Notes: a model not told the origin generated them from the sequence alone. Counted from the stretch's first letter, positions 47,766-56,838 are shown. The stretch: DNA of 64,000 nucleotides from Mesorhizobium_K sp040049215 (GCF_040049215.1 NZ_JBDZDN010000006.1:121545-185544); one strand, 5' to 3'. Translations and numbers: made by a program.

Positions 47766-48086
47766 TTAGATCCAGTACCAGACCCAAACCCGTCTGCGGC
47801 GGCAGCGCCGGCGCCACCTGCCGTGGTGCCAGTAGCGGCGGCAGTGGCGTCTCCATTCGCGCCGCCGACGCCGGCGTCTGCGCCGCCGCCCCCGCCGATG
47901 CACCTTTTCGATCTCCGCCTGGGTGTCTTCCTCCTCGAAGACCTCCGCAGCCGGTTCGTCGAGTTCGTCGAGTATGCCGTCTGCCTTTGGCATGGCGGCA
48001 TACGCTGCGACGGGCCGGGCCAGGCTCTCCACGGCCGCTACTCCCGCAAGGCTGAACATGCCTGTCAGAAACAATCGTCGATCCAT
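47766..48086 (-). CDS. Tat-exported Arg/His/Trp-rich small protein
   Basis: 106 residues from ATG 48086, preceded by GGAGG at a spacing of five; an ATG 12 bases earlier overlaps that site and is rejected. The N terminus MDRRLFLTGMFSLAGVAAVE is a twin-arginine signal. An acidic linker (EEEDTQAEIEK) follows. The last 45 residues are almost only Arg, His and Trp (KVHRRGRRRRRRRRRREW, then YWHHGRWRRR) and end VWVWYWI. Rhizobial genomes carry similar proteins annotated as protamine-like. The function is unknown; binding of polyanions at the cell surface is a guess. Confidence 0.75.
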   Translation of the reverse strand: MDRRLFLTGMFSLAGVAAVESLARPVAAYAAMPKADGILDELDEPAAEVFEEEDTQAEIEKVHRRGRRRRRRRRRREWRRHCRRYWHHGRWRRRCRRRRVWVWYWI

Positions 48087-48258
48087 TGAAGCCTCCATAT
48101 CGGTTGTTCAACGCCCTTCACCACATTGAGATAGCGGCGCTGAATGAAAAGGCTAGGGTGTCGGGAGCGGCCCATGGCCTCCGGGATAGCTTGCAGGGCG
48201 GCGGCGGCCCGGCAGGCAGAGGGAGCAACCAGCCATCCGCCTTGACGGAGAAACGCCG

Positions 48259-48630
48259 ATGGACATTCGATCGACACTGAAAGCGCTGTGCGAGGCGTTC
48301 AACGCGCACGATCTTGATCGCATCATGGCGTTCTTCTCCGAAGACTGCGTCCTGGAGATGCCGAGGGGAAGCAATCCCTGGGGTTCCCGTTTCGAGGGCA
48401 AAAGGAACGTGCGGGAAGCGCTCGCGACGCGCTTTGAAGGCCTGCCCGATGTCCACTACGGCAACGATGAGCATTTTGTGGATACGAGTGCCGATACCGG
48501 CATCTCCAAATGGACTCTCACCGGCACGACCCGCGACGGGACGAAAAGAGAAGTGCAAGGCTGCGATTTCTACACGTTTCGCGACGGCAAGGTGGTCCGC
48601 AAGGACTCATACTGGAAGATCGTCGAGTAG
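48259..48630 (+). CDS. SnoaL/NTF2-like protein
   Basis: A 123-residue single-domain protein. It has the NTF2-like helix-strand start (LKALCEAFNAHDLDRIMAFFSEDCVLEMPRG), EGKRNVREAL and a strand end with CDFYTFRDGKVVRKDSYWKIVE, typical of SnoaL-like polyketide cyclase/ester-type proteins. GACGGAGAAAC precedes the ATG. It stands alone, divergent from the Arg-rich gene. The ligand cannot be read from sequence. Confidence 0.85.
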   Translation: MDIRSTLKALCEAFNAHDLDRIMAFFSEDCVLEMPRGSNPWGSRFEGKRNVREALATRFEGLPDVHYGNDEHFVDTSADTGISKWTLTGTTRDGTKREVQGCDFYTFRDGKVVRKDSYWKIVE

Positions 48631-48666
48631 TTCAGATGCCGCCGGTCGCGCCGCCGGCCTGAGGCG

Positions 48667-49401
48667 CTACCCCTTTTGCGGTGCGAACCTCGCCACCAGC
48701 GAGTGCGTCTCGCCGGCATAGGTCAGCGTGACATTCGTCACCGGCTGGTCGGCGCTCCAGGTGCGCCTGTTCACCACGAGACAAGGGCTGTGGCGCGGCA
48801 GGCCGAGCATCTTCGCCACATTCTCGTCCGCCGCCACGGCGCGGATCGTATGTTCGGCGGCGTTCCACGGCACGCGCGAAAGCAGCCATGGGCCAGGTGC
48901 GACCTCTTCGAACCTCTCGCCCGCTGCTTCCGGCACGGCGGCCAGACTTATAGCGCGCTCTTCCAGGCAGAAGGGTTGCGCCCCGGCGAAATGCCGGCAG
49001 ACCAGTTCGACCAGTAGCGTGCCTTCAGGGAAACCCGCATCTTCATCCGGCCCAGCCGCCATGCGCTCCGCTTGCGATACCAGCTCGTAGCGGTAGGGCA
49101 GGCCGAGCGCCTCGACCTCGGCGCGGATGTCGTGGATTTCGAGGATAGCCGCCTGGCTCTGCGGCCGCTTGACGAAGCTGCCCGACCGCCGGCGTCGCTC
49201 GATCAGCCCGGTGCGGGCGAGTTCCGACATCGCCTTGTTCACCGTCATGCGCGAGCACTGGTATTCCGCCGCCAGTTCGTGCTCGAAAGGGATGCGGTGG
49301 CCGGGCGCCCATTCGCCCGACAGGATGCGGCCGCGAATGTCGCTGAGGATGCGCTGGTAAAGCGCGCCAGAACCGTCCGTACCCGCCGTTTTCGCGTCCA
49401 T
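48667..49401 (-). CDS. hutC: Histidine utilisation repressor HutC (GntR/UTRA)
   Basis: A 244-residue GntR-family repressor. The winged helix domain (about 15-80) has LYQRILSDIRGRILSGEWAP, FEHELAAEYQCSRMTVNKAM and LIERRRRSGSFVK. The UTRA ligand domain (95-240) ends NVTLTYAGETHSLVARFAP. These match HutC, which senses urocanate. It lies just downstream of the hutF gene on the same strand, 76 bp apart, with a palindromic repeat in the gap. Confidence 0.9.
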   Translation of the reverse strand: MDAKTAGTDGSGALYQRILSDIRGRILSGEWAPGHRIPFEHELAAEYQCSRMTVNKAMSELARTGLIERRRRSGSFVKRPQSQAAILEIHDIRAEVEALGLPYRYELVSQAERMAAGPDEDAGFPEGTLLVELVCRHFAGAQPFCLEERAISLAAVPEAAGERFEEVAPGPWLLSRVPWNAAEHTIRAVAADENVAKMLGLPRHSPCLVVNRRTWSADQPVTNVTLTYAGETHSLVARFAPQKG

Positions 49402-49423
49402 GATCCCCGCCTGCGCGGCTGGA

Positions 49424-49466
49424 GCAATTCCAGGAAAAGTGGAACCCGGTATTCCCTGGGAATTGC
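49424..49466. repeat. Rhizobial palindromic element between hutF and hutC
   Basis: GCAATTCC (49424-49431) and GGAATTGC (49459-49466) are perfect 8-bp inverted arms. Inner parts AGGAAAA and TTCCCT pair partly. It matches the type of short palindromic repeat common between rhizobial genes. It may act as an RNA hairpin that separates hutF and hutC expression. Confidence 0.7.
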
Positions 49467-49477
49467 GACAAACAGAT

Positions 49478-50833
49478 CTAGCCGGCTGTCAGCTCCATCA
49501 TGGCCTTTCGAAACCGCTTGGCAATGGCATCTCTGCGCACATGCCGTCCGCCTTCGACCAGCCTCTTCCCACGCACCCACACGCCGTCGACCTTCGTGCC
49601 GTTGGCGAAGATCCAGGCATCGAGGATGGCGTCGCCCTTCTTGCCTGTCAGCGAGGGGTGCGACGCGTCGAGCGAGACGAAGTCGGCCGGCGCTCCTTCC
49701 GCCAATGCGGCATCCCTCGCGCCAAGCGCGATACTCCCGCCGGTCACCGCCGCGTCGAACAGCGCCCGGCCGTTCGACTGACCGGGTCTGGCCAGCACGT
49801 TGCGCGCCTGGCGGTGAAGCCGCTGCGAATATTCGAGCTGGCGCAGTTCGTCCGCCACGCCGATGAGCACGTTGGAATCCGAACCGACGCCGAAGCGTCC
49901 GCCGCGCTCCATGAACAGCGGCCCGGGAAAGGTGCCGTCGCCGAGATTGGCCTCGGTGATCGGGCAGAGCCCGGCCACCGCGCCGGCCCTCGCCATGCCC
50001 GCTGTTTCTTCGTCGGTCATGTGGGTTGCGTGGATCAGGCACCAGCGCGCATCAACGTCGGCGTGGGCGAACAGCCACTCGATCGGCCTTGCGCCCGACC
50101 ATTTGATGCAGTCCTCGACCTCGCGCATCTGCTCGGCGGCGTGGATGTGGACCGGCCCATCCGGCGCCATCGCAGTCACCGTCTCCAGTTCGCTAGGGGT
50201 CACCGCGCGCAAACTATGCGGCGCGACGCCGACAACCGCTTCAGGAACTGATTCAACCGCTTTGCGGCTTGATTCCATAAGCCTGGCGAAACCGTTGAGA
50301 TCATTGATGAAACGGCGCTGTCCTTCGGTCGGTTTCTGGCCGCCGAAGCCCGAATGCGCGTAGAAGACCGGCAGCAGCGTGAGCCCGATGCCGGTCTCCT
50401 GCGTCGCCGCCGCGATGCGCGCCGCCATCTCGGCGACATCCGCATAGGGCCGTCCGTCTGTGTCATGATGCAGGTAGTGGAATTCGCCGACGCGCGTGTA
50501 TCCGGCCTCCAGCATCTCGGCGTAGAGCTGGCCGGCCACCGCTTCGACATGATCTGGCGTCATCGACAGGGCGAAGCGGTACATCACCTCGCGCCACGAC
50601 CAGAAGCTGTCGTTGCCGGGTCCGCGCGTCTCGGCCAGCCCCGCCATGCCGCGCTGGAAGGCGTGGCTGTGCACGTCAGGCATGCCTGATATCAGGATCG
50701 CCACCCGCTCGTCGCCGGCTTGCGCCGAGGCGCCCGCCGCGAGTTTGGCGATCCGCCCGCCCGCCGTCGCGATGCGCACGTCATTGGCCCAGCCTGTCGG
50801 CAGCAGTGCGGTTTCTGCGAACAGCGCGCTCAT
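49478..50833 (-). CDS. hutF: Formimidoylglutamate deiminase HutF
   Basis: A 451-residue amidohydrolase. Metal-binding motifs are HSH (H55, H57 in GMPDVHSHAFQRGM), a central HIHAAEQ, the HATH-type IHATHMTD, and the D in GSDSNVLIG. HSHAFQRGMAGLAE is characteristic of HutF, which turns N-formimino-L-glutamate into N-formylglutamate and ammonia in the five-step histidine pathway. ATG 50833 is chosen over longer open frame. HutH, HutU, HutI and HutG are not in the window, so they may lie elsewhere. Confidence 0.92.
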   Translation of the reverse strand: MSALFAETALLPTGWANDVRIATAGGRIAKLAAGASAQAGDERVAILISGMPDVHSHAFQRGMAGLAETRGPGNDSFWSWREVMYRFALSMTPDHVEAVAGQLYAEMLEAGYTRVGEFHYLHHDTDGRPYADVAEMAARIAAATQETGIGLTLLPVFYAHSGFGGQKPTEGQRRFINDLNGFARLMESSRKAVESVPEAVVGVAPHSLRAVTPSELETVTAMAPDGPVHIHAAEQMREVEDCIKWSGARPIEWLFAHADVDARWCLIHATHMTDEETAGMARAGAVAGLCPITEANLGDGTFPGPLFMERGGRFGVGSDSNVLIGVADELRQLEYSQRLHRQARNVLARPGQSNGRALFDAAVTGGSIALGARDAALAEGAPADFVSLDASHPSLTGKKGDAILDAWIFANGTKVDGVWVRGKRLVEGGRHVRRDAIAKRFRKAMMELTAG

Positions 50834-51001
50834 GTGTTGCGCTTCACCTTCGTCATGCGTTTGTGCACCCCGATGGCAGCAGACATCGCTGCCCGGCTTC
50901 ACCCATTCGACTGTACGGCTATAACACGCTATCGCACCCAGTCGGAGGCCGAAGATGCGTCCTTTGTCGTCGTTCGTTTCTTCCAATCGCAGAGCCGCCT
51001 G

Positions 51002-51598
51002 ATGGCTCCCGTCACCGTCGATCCGACGAAGGTGCGCGAGTTCAGGAATGCCGAAGCCTTTTACAAATGGCTCGGCAAGAACCACGACCGCGCCGACGAG
51101 GTCTGGATCAAGATCCACAAGGTCGGTTCCGAGCTGCCGTCGATCACGCCCAAGGAGGCGATCGACGTGGCACTTTGCTGGGGCTGGATCGACGCCATCC
51201 GCAAGGGCCTCGACGACACCAGCTACCTGCAGCGCTACACGCCGCGCGGGGCAAAAAGCACTTGGAGCCAGATCAATGTCGACAATGTCTCGCGGCTGGT
51301 CGAGGAAGGCCGCATGACCGGCCACGGCCTGAAGCATGTCGACGCTGCCAGGGCCGACGGGCGCTGGGACCGCGCCTATGCGAGCGGCAAGGTCATGAAG
51401 ATCCCCAACGATCTGCAGGCAGCCATCGACGCCGAGCCCAAGGCGAAGGCCATGCTCGCCAAGCTCAGCGAGCAGAACCGCTTCGCGCTCGCTTTCCGCA
51501 CCCACAACATGAAGACCGAGGCTGGACGCAGGAAGAAGATCGCAAGCTTCGTCGATATGCTGAAGCGCGGCGAAACGATCTACCCGCAGAAGAAATAA
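51002..51598 (+). CDS. YdeI/OmpD-associated (OmdA) family protein
   Basis: A 198-residue soluble protein. Features of the family are FYKWLGKNHDRADEVWIKIHK, ITPKEAIDVALCWGWIDAIRKG, the phrase YTPRGAKSTWSQINVDNV and a C-terminal KKIASFVDMLKRGE. The ATG at 51002 is the first after the divergent hutF region; the frame is open further upstream without good start. Members have been linked to bacteriocin protection but most are uncharacterised. It converges on the AraC-type gene with a six-base gap. Confidence 0.85.
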   Translation: MAPVTVDPTKVREFRNAEAFYKWLGKNHDRADEVWIKIHKVGSELPSITPKEAIDVALCWGWIDAIRKGLDDTSYLQRYTPRGAKSTWSQINVDNVSRLVEEGRMTGHGLKHVDAARADGRWDRAYASGKVMKIPNDLQAAIDAEPKAKAMLAKLSEQNRFALAFRTHNMKTEAGRRKKIASFVDMLKRGETIYPQKK

Positions 51599-51604
51599 GC
51601 GCCG

Positions 51605-52684
51605 CTACCGCTTCCTCGGGGGCAGCGCGTAGTCGGGAATGCGGAAGCGCTTGCGGTAGCCGCCCGGCGTCATACCCGTCACGCGCTTGAACAGGCGGCG
51701 GAAGAAGGCGGGGTCCTCGTAGCCGGCCTGCCAGCTTATCTCGTCGATCGAGGCCTCCGTCCGCTCGAGCCTGCGCTTGGCGTCCTCTATCCTCAGCCGC
51801 TGCACATAGGCGATGGGGCTGAGACCCGCCGCCACGGTGAAGCGCCGCTTGAAGGTGCGCTCCGCGAGCCCGGTCAGCTTCACCATTTCCTCCAGCGGAT
51901 TGACCACCGAAAAATGCGTCGCCACCCAGTTCTGCGCCCGCTCCACCGCCGCGTCGCCGTGATCCTTGCGGCCCTCGAATACGATGTAGGGCGCGAGCCC
52001 GTCCTGGTGCCATTGCAGGGCGAAGGAACGGGCAACCTCCTGCGCGGCGGTCGCGCTGGCATGGCGGCCGATCAGGTAGAGCACCAGATCGTGCCATGTC
52101 ATCGAGGCGCCCGAGGTGATCAGCTCCTCCCGTCGTCCGGACACGACCAGCACGCGCTCTGGATGGATCGGCACCTGCGGATGTGTCTGCGCGAAGGACC
52201 GCGCGTAGCCGAAATGCACGGTCGCGTCGACGCCGTCGAACAGCCCGGTCTCGGCGAGCAGGAAGATGCCCGAGCAGGCCGAGCAGAGCAGCGCGCCGCG
52301 CCGGTGCATCGCCTTGAACCACTCGACCAGCTCCGGATGGCTGCCCGTCCGCCAGCCTTCGGGTCCAAGCAGGATCGACGGCACGATGACGATGTCGGTC
52401 CGTTCCAGCGTGTCGATGCTCCGCTGCACGCTCACCGGCACCTTGCTCGCCAGCGTGAGCGGCCCGGCCTTTTCGCCGACGATCTCGACGTTGAAGGGCG
52501 GCGGCAGCGGCGGGCCGTCGCCATGTCTCAGGGGAAGGATCGCGAAGGCGTTCATCACGTCGAATATGCCCGACAGCGTCGACACCACGGCCTCGGGGAT
52601 GGCGACGAGGCTGACATGGATCAACCCCTGCGCCTTCCCTGGGCCATTCCTTTGCGCGTTCCCGGTTGCTGCGCTCGCCCGCAT
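51605..52684 (-). CDS. GlxA-type AraC family transcriptional regulator
   Basis: 359 residues. The first 200 form a DJ-1/PfpI-like domain (DIVIVPSILLGPEGWRTG, LLCSACSGIFLLAETGLFDG). The C-terminal 110 are an AraC double helix-turn-helix (LTGLAERTFKRRFTVAAGLSP, DEISWQAGYEDPAFFRRLFK, then GMTPGGYRKRF). ATG 52684 follows AGAGGGA; an upstream TTG/GTG frame exists but is unsupported. The methyltransferase gene upstream is divergent, which makes it a possible target. Confidence 0.88.
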   Translation of the reverse strand: MRASAATGNAQRNGPGKAQGLIHVSLVAIPEAVVSTLSGIFDVMNAFAILPLRHGDGPPLPPPFNVEIVGEKAGPLTLASKVPVSVQRSIDTLERTDIVIVPSILLGPEGWRTGSHPELVEWFKAMHRRGALLCSACSGIFLLAETGLFDGVDATVHFGYARSFAQTHPQVPIHPERVLVVSGRREELITSGASMTWHDLVLYLIGRHASATAAQEVARSFALQWHQDGLAPYIVFEGRKDHGDAAVERAQNWVATHFSVVNPLEEMVKLTGLAERTFKRRFTVAAGLSPIAYVQRLRIEDAKRRLERTEASIDEISWQAGYEDPAFFRRLFKRVTGMTPGGYRKRFRIPDYALPPRKR

Positions 52685-52856
52685 GCTTCCCTCTTGCGCC
52701 AAATCATAGACGGCGCGCCTGCCATGCACCACGTCCTGTTTTGGCGGATTGGCTCAAACGGACCGTTTGAGGCCAGTCCGGCTCTGACCTTCAACGGGCA
52801 CACCTGCGACTACAGCGGCAGCCCGATTCCACGGGCGTTGAACAGGAGACTAAGAC

Positions 52857-53933
52857 ATGGACTACGTCGGAACGAACGCGATCGACACCGCCAGGTTGGA
52901 CGCGATGGTCGGCCGCGCGATCGGCGACATCTCGGCCGGATATGGCGGCGTGATGATAAGCCTGGGCGACAAGCTCGGCCTCTACAAGGCGATGGCCGGC
53001 GCCGGGCCGCTCGCGTCGCGCGAGGTCGCCGCTCGCGCCGGCTGCGCCGAGCGCTATGTGCGCGAGTGGCTGGGTTCGCAGGTCGCCGGCGGCTATGTCG
53101 ACTACCATGCGGTGAGCGACACATACGAACTGACGCCCGAACAGGCGATGGTGCTCGCCAACGAGGACAGCCCGGTCTTCATCCCGAACGCCTGGAACGT
53201 GCCGGCCTCGATGTGGGCCGACGAACCCAAGGCGATCGACGCCTTCCGCACCGGCAACGGCATTCCCTGGGGCGATCATGACGGCCGCCTGTTCTGCGGC
53301 GTCGCCGCATTCTACCGCAACGGCTACAAGGCGAGCCTGGTGCCGCAGTGGCTGCCGGCGCTCGACGGCGTCGTCGAGCGGCTGAAGGCCAGCGCCATCG
53401 TCGCCGACATCGGCTGCGGCCACGGCCATTCCACCGTGCTGATGGCGCAGGCCTTCCCGAACTCGAAATTCCGTGGCTTCGACAGCCACGGGGAGTCGGT
53501 TCTGGAGGCCAAGCAAGTCGCGGACCGGGCCGGCGTCGCGGAGCGCACCACCTTCGCGCTCGCCCGCGCCGACAATTTTCCAGGCACCGGCTACGACTTG
53601 ATCTGCTTCTTCGACTGCCTGCACGACATGGGCGATCCGGTCGCGGCGGCGGCCTGGGCGGCGAAGGCTGTTGCGAAGGACGGCACGGTGATGCTGGTCG
53701 AGCCGTTCGCCAATGACAGCGTCGGCGACAACATCTCGCCGGTGGCGCGCATGTACTACGCGGCCTCGACCACGATCTGCTGCGCCCATGCCATCTCCGA
53801 GGGCGGCCACCACGTGCTCGGCGCGCAGGCCGGCGAAGCGCGGCTGGGCGACATCTTCCGCAAGGCGGGGTTCAGCCACTTCCGCCGCGCCTTCGAAACG
53901 CCCTTCAACCTGGTCCTCGAGGCGCGGCTTTAG
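52857..53933 (+). CDS. Class I SAM-dependent methyltransferase with N-terminal winged helix
   Basis: 358 residues. Residues 1-100 form a winged-helix-like domain (LGDKLGLYKAMAG, REVAARAGCAERYVREWLGS, TYELTPEQ) as in plant-type O-methyltransferases and Rv2258c. The catalytic domain has SAM motif I VADIGCGHGHST (about 182) and YDLICFFDCLHDMGDP. GGAG is placed ten bases before the ATG. The substrate is unknown; the divergent GlxA-type regulator may control it. Confidence 0.87.
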   Translation: MDYVGTNAIDTARLDAMVGRAIGDISAGYGGVMISLGDKLGLYKAMAGAGPLASREVAARAGCAERYVREWLGSQVAGGYVDYHAVSDTYELTPEQAMVLANEDSPVFIPNAWNVPASMWADEPKAIDAFRTGNGIPWGDHDGRLFCGVAAFYRNGYKASLVPQWLPALDGVVERLKASAIVADIGCGHGHSTVLMAQAFPNSKFRGFDSHGESVLEAKQVADRAGVAERTTFALARADNFPGTGYDLICFFDCLHDMGDPVAAAAWAAKAVAKDGTVMLVEPFANDSVGDNISPVARMYYAASTTICCAHAISEGGHHVLGAQAGEARLGDIFRKAGFSHFRRAFETPFNLVLEARL

Positions 53934-53979
53934 AGCCAAGCCGGTGTGACCGGCGCCTTCACGCCACCGCTGGCGCCGT

Positions 53980-54798
53980 TCATGCCACCTTCGACCTCAC
54001 CGCCCAGGCCCGCGCCTGCAGCGCGATCGAGCCGTCGGCCTCGCGCGGCAGGCTCGCCTCCAGTCGCTCCCTCAGCCGCTCCCGCGCCTGAGGGGCAAGG
54101 CTCGCGACATAGCCCGGCGCCGGCCCGGCGCCTTGCGTGAACGGCCGCCAGTAGTCGTCGAAGTCGGAAAACACAGTCGGCGTCACCACCGCCTCGCAGG
54201 TCACGTCCGATAGCCCGGCCTCCGTCGCCAGCACCGTCAGCCTCTCAGGCGTGCAGAAGGGGAAGCGGCGGACCTCGGCCAATTCGACGCCCTTTGGATC
54301 GAGCGCCTCCGCGTTTGTCCAGAAGGTGCGCAGGAATTCGAGCCCGCCGCCGGGATAGTCCCAGACATAGAAGGCGACGGTTCCGCCCGCCCGTGTCACG
54401 CGCTTCATTTCCGAAAGCGCCTTTGCCCTGTCGGGCACGAAGTTCAGCGTCAGCGCCGAAACGGCGGCGTCGCGGCTCGCCGTCTCGACGTCGATCGCCT
54501 GCGCGTCGCCTTGGCGGAAATCGGCGCGCTGGTCGGTGATGCTGGCGCGTGCCTTGGCCAGGAAGCCCTCCGAGGGGTCGATGGCGATGAGGCTCTCCGG
54601 GTCGCTTCGCGCCAGGATTGCCGCCGACAGCGCGCCGGTCCCGCAGCCGATCTCCAGCCAGTGAAGTTCGCGCGGCAGCGCGAGCAGATCGAGGAACTGC
54701 GGGGCGATCCGCCGGCTCCACCGCCCCATGTAGCCTTCATACGCGTCGCCCGCCTGCCAGGCGTCGTGTCGGGAACTTTGGTTCGCAGCTTCGCTCAT
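53980..54798 (-). CDS. Class I SAM-dependent methyltransferase
   Basis: A 272-residue methyltransferase domain protein. SAM motif I is LEIGCGTGALS (48-58), followed by LIAIDPSEGFLAKA and a motif IV region ALTLNFVPDRAKALSEM. It has a Trp-rich start (YEGYMGRWSRRIAPQFLDLL), seen in UbiE/Methyltransf_11-like proteins. The ATG at 54798 follows GGAGG. It ends 47 bp from the convergent methyltransferase gene. The substrate is not known. Confidence 0.87.
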   Translation of the reverse strand: MSEAANQSSRHDAWQAGDAYEGYMGRWSRRIAPQFLDLLALPRELHWLEIGCGTGALSAAILARSDPESLIAIDPSEGFLAKARASITDQRADFRQGDAQAIDVETASRDAAVSALTLNFVPDRAKALSEMKRVTRAGGTVAFYVWDYPGGGLEFLRTFWTNAEALDPKGVELAEVRRFPFCTPERLTVLATEAGLSDVTCEAVVTPTVFSDFDDYWRPFTQGAGPAPGYVASLAPQARERLRERLEASLPREADGSIALQARAWAVRSKVA

Positions 54799-54877
54799 GG
54801 CGCATCCTCCGGCGCCCCCGGGCGCAAGAATACAGGTTTCGCCGGCATGGCGTCGAGCCGGGATCGGCGTGGCGGCC

Positions 54878-55552
54878 TCAACCCGCCACCAGACCCGCAA
54901 TGTCCATCGCCAGCAGGTCGCCGATCCGCTCCACAGTCACGTCGGGCTTGCCGTACTTCCCGGCATTGGCCGGGTCGAGCGCGTAGTGACCCTGGCGCGG
55001 GAACACGCTGACCAGCCTGTCGCCCCAGATTTTCTTCACCGCGTCGAGGATGCGCTCCTTGTCGTCGATCAGAACGTAGCGCCGCGCCGGATATTCGCGG
55101 GCGACCGTATCGAGCATTTGCTCCTTGTGGATGAAGATCAGCACGCGGCCCTTGACCGCTTTCCAGATGCCGGAACGCTGCACCTTGCGCGGCTGGAACA
55201 CCACGTCGCCGTCGGACAGGATCACCGTCGGGCCGAATTCGGAGAGCTTGGCGATGACGTCGAGCGCGCCCGGATAGAGCCTGTCGGCGAAGGGGTAGTC
55301 GATCAGGAACTCCGAAACCGAAAGCAGTTTGAGCGCTGCTGCGCCGTCGCCCTCGAAATCGGCCCGGTAGCGCTGCAGCGCGCCCAGATAGTCGGCATAG
55401 CCGAGTTCCTTGCGCAAATCCTCGAAATGCTTCCAGTAGAGCTCGCCCGCCGCGCCGAAATTGCCTGACAGATGCGCCCGCAGATCCTCGGCGATGCGGT
55501 CGTTGTCGAGCAAGGTGTTGTCGATATCCAGAAGAAAGACGACGTCATGCAT
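54878..55552 (-). CDS. HAD-superfamily hydrolase
   Basis: 224 residues. Motif I is FLLDIDNTLLDND (nucleophile Asp in DIDNT), motif II is VILSDGD, and motif IV is YVLIDDKERI. The cap is a helical insert between residues 20 and 100. It ends about 80 bp after the methyltransferase start region on the same strand. Its start at ATG 55552 has no strong ribosome binding site. It is a phosphatase of unknown substrate. Confidence 0.85.
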   Translation of the reverse strand: MHDVVFLLDIDNTLLDNDRIAEDLRAHLSGNFGAAGELYWKHFEDLRKELGYADYLGALQRYRADFEGDGAAALKLLSVSEFLIDYPFADRLYPGALDVIAKLSEFGPTVILSDGDVVFQPRKVQRSGIWKAVKGRVLIFIHKEQMLDTVAREYPARRYVLIDDKERILDAVKKIWGDRLVSVFPRQGHYALDPANAGKYGKPDVTVERIGDLLAMDIAGLVAG

Positions 55553-55668
55553 CGTGTCCGGCCCCGTTGCGCTTGGGCTCAGGCTAGCGCCGAACGGGAG
55601 AGGGGGATAGAGCGGCAATTGCCTGGCGCGAGCCGCTCATAAGGCGCTCGATGTGAAGGTATGCGTCC

Positions 55669-56838
55669 TTATCGCAGGGGCAGCCCGCGGCGTCTCCATT
55701 CGCTTGGCGGAAGCGCAGCACCGACACGGAAGGCGAAGGCCGTCACTTTCGTCGCGTTCGTGTCGACCTCGCAGCGATAGCTCAAATCGTACCATTCGCC
55801 ATTCATGCGGAACGCCGCCTTGGTCGCGTCGATGACAGTCCTGCCCTCGTCGAGGCGAAACGAAGGCAAGAGGTCGGGGTAGTAGGGAGGCAGGCCGTTC
55901 TGCAGCTGTTCGCGCAGTTCGGTGACGCAGAGCCGGCCCGCGCGCACGCCACGCGGCACGCCTGCCATCGCGGTCGTCGCTATCGGATTTCCGGTTGCCT
56001 CTCGCGAGAACAGTTTTTTCGCTTCCTTGGGCTGCGGGACGCTTTCTTGCACCTTCTCGACATCTGAAGGCTCGGCTGCCGGCATGCCCGGCGTCCCGGC
56101 CGGTGAAGCCTCGCCAGCCGGCCCGGCTGTCAGGGCAACCGGTTGCTCGGCAGGCTCCGGCTTGTCCGGCTGCGCCGCCGGCGCCGCGGAACCGTCCTCC
56201 GCGCTGTTGCCATCCGGGGCCTCCCGGGGACCGGCGTCCGTCTCACCATACTGGAACACGGGTTGCAGAACGGTCACGGGCGGGGGAACTTCATCGCCAC
56301 CTGATGGCGGAGGTTCGGTCTCTGCCTGTTGCGGCTCCTCGGGCTTGGCCTCTTCCGCTGACGGCGGAGGCTCGGCCTCTGCCTGCTGCGGCTCCTCTGG
56401 CTTCGCTTCCTCCGCGGGTGGCGGGGGCTCGGCCTCTGCCTGCTGCGGCTCCTCGGGCTTCGCCTCTTCCGCTGACGGCGGAGGATCGGCCTCTGCCTGC
56501 TGCGGCTCCTCGGTCTTTGCCTCCTCCGCAACTGGCGGAGGCTCGGCTTCTGCCTGTAGCGGTTCCTCCGGCTTTGCTTCCTCCGCGGGCGGCGGAGGCT
56601 CGGCCTCTGCCTGTTGAGGCTCCTCGGGCTTTGCTTCCTCCGCCGAGGGTGCGGGCTCTGCCTGCTGCTGCTCCGGCGGCGGCACCAGATCCACCGCTAT
56701 GGCCTCCTCCGGCTCCGGCTCGAACGACGGCAAAGGCAGTCCGAAGATCAGCAGCGCGGCGACGAGCAGATGCGCGGCGAGCGAGCCCGGCAGGGCCCAC
56801 CTGGATACAAGGCGCTGATCCTCTGTTTCATCCTTCAT
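55669..56838 (-). CDS. TonB-like proline-rich protein with DUF930 domain
   Basis: 389 residues. One membrane helix (PGSLAAHLLVAALLIFG, about 17-33) anchors it in the inner membrane with the bulk outside. Residues 66-179 are six 19-residue repeats of AEEAKPEEPQQAEAEPPP type. A Pro/Ala-rich linker follows, then a DUF930 domain (about 305-385: CVTELREQLQNGLPPYYPDL, ATKAAFRMNGEWYDLSYRCE, VGAALPPSEWRRRGLP). The layout resembles TonB, with DUF930 in place of the usual C-terminal domain. The role is unknown. Confidence 0.85.
   Translation of the reverse strand: MKDETEDQRLVSRWALPGSLAAHLLVAALLIFGLPLPSFEPEPEEAIAVDLVPPPEQQQAEPAPSAEEAKPEEPQQAEAEPPPPAEEAKPEEPLQAEAEPPPVAEEAKTEEPQQAEADPPPSAEEAKPEEPQQAEAEPPPPAEEAKPEEPQQAEAEPPPSAEEAKPEEPQQAETEPPPSGGDEVPPPVTVLQPVFQYGETDAGPREAPDGNSAEDGSAAPAAQPDKPEPAEQPVALTAGPAGEASPAGTPGMPAAEPSDVEKVQESVPQPKEAKKLFSREATGNPIATTAMAGVPRGVRAGRLCVTELREQLQNGLPPYYPDLLPSFRLDEGRTVIDATKAAFRMNGEWYDLSYRCEVDTNATKVTAFAFRVGAALPPSEWRRRGLPLR
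56302..56643 (-). repeat. Six tandem 57-bp repeats in the TonB-like gene
   Basis: Each unit encodes 19 residues of the type AEEAKPEEPQQAEAEPPPx, with x being P, V or S. Six copies run without length change from 56643 down to 56302. Pro/Glu/Ala-rich spacers of this kind form stiff rods that span the periplasm. Confidence 0.9.
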
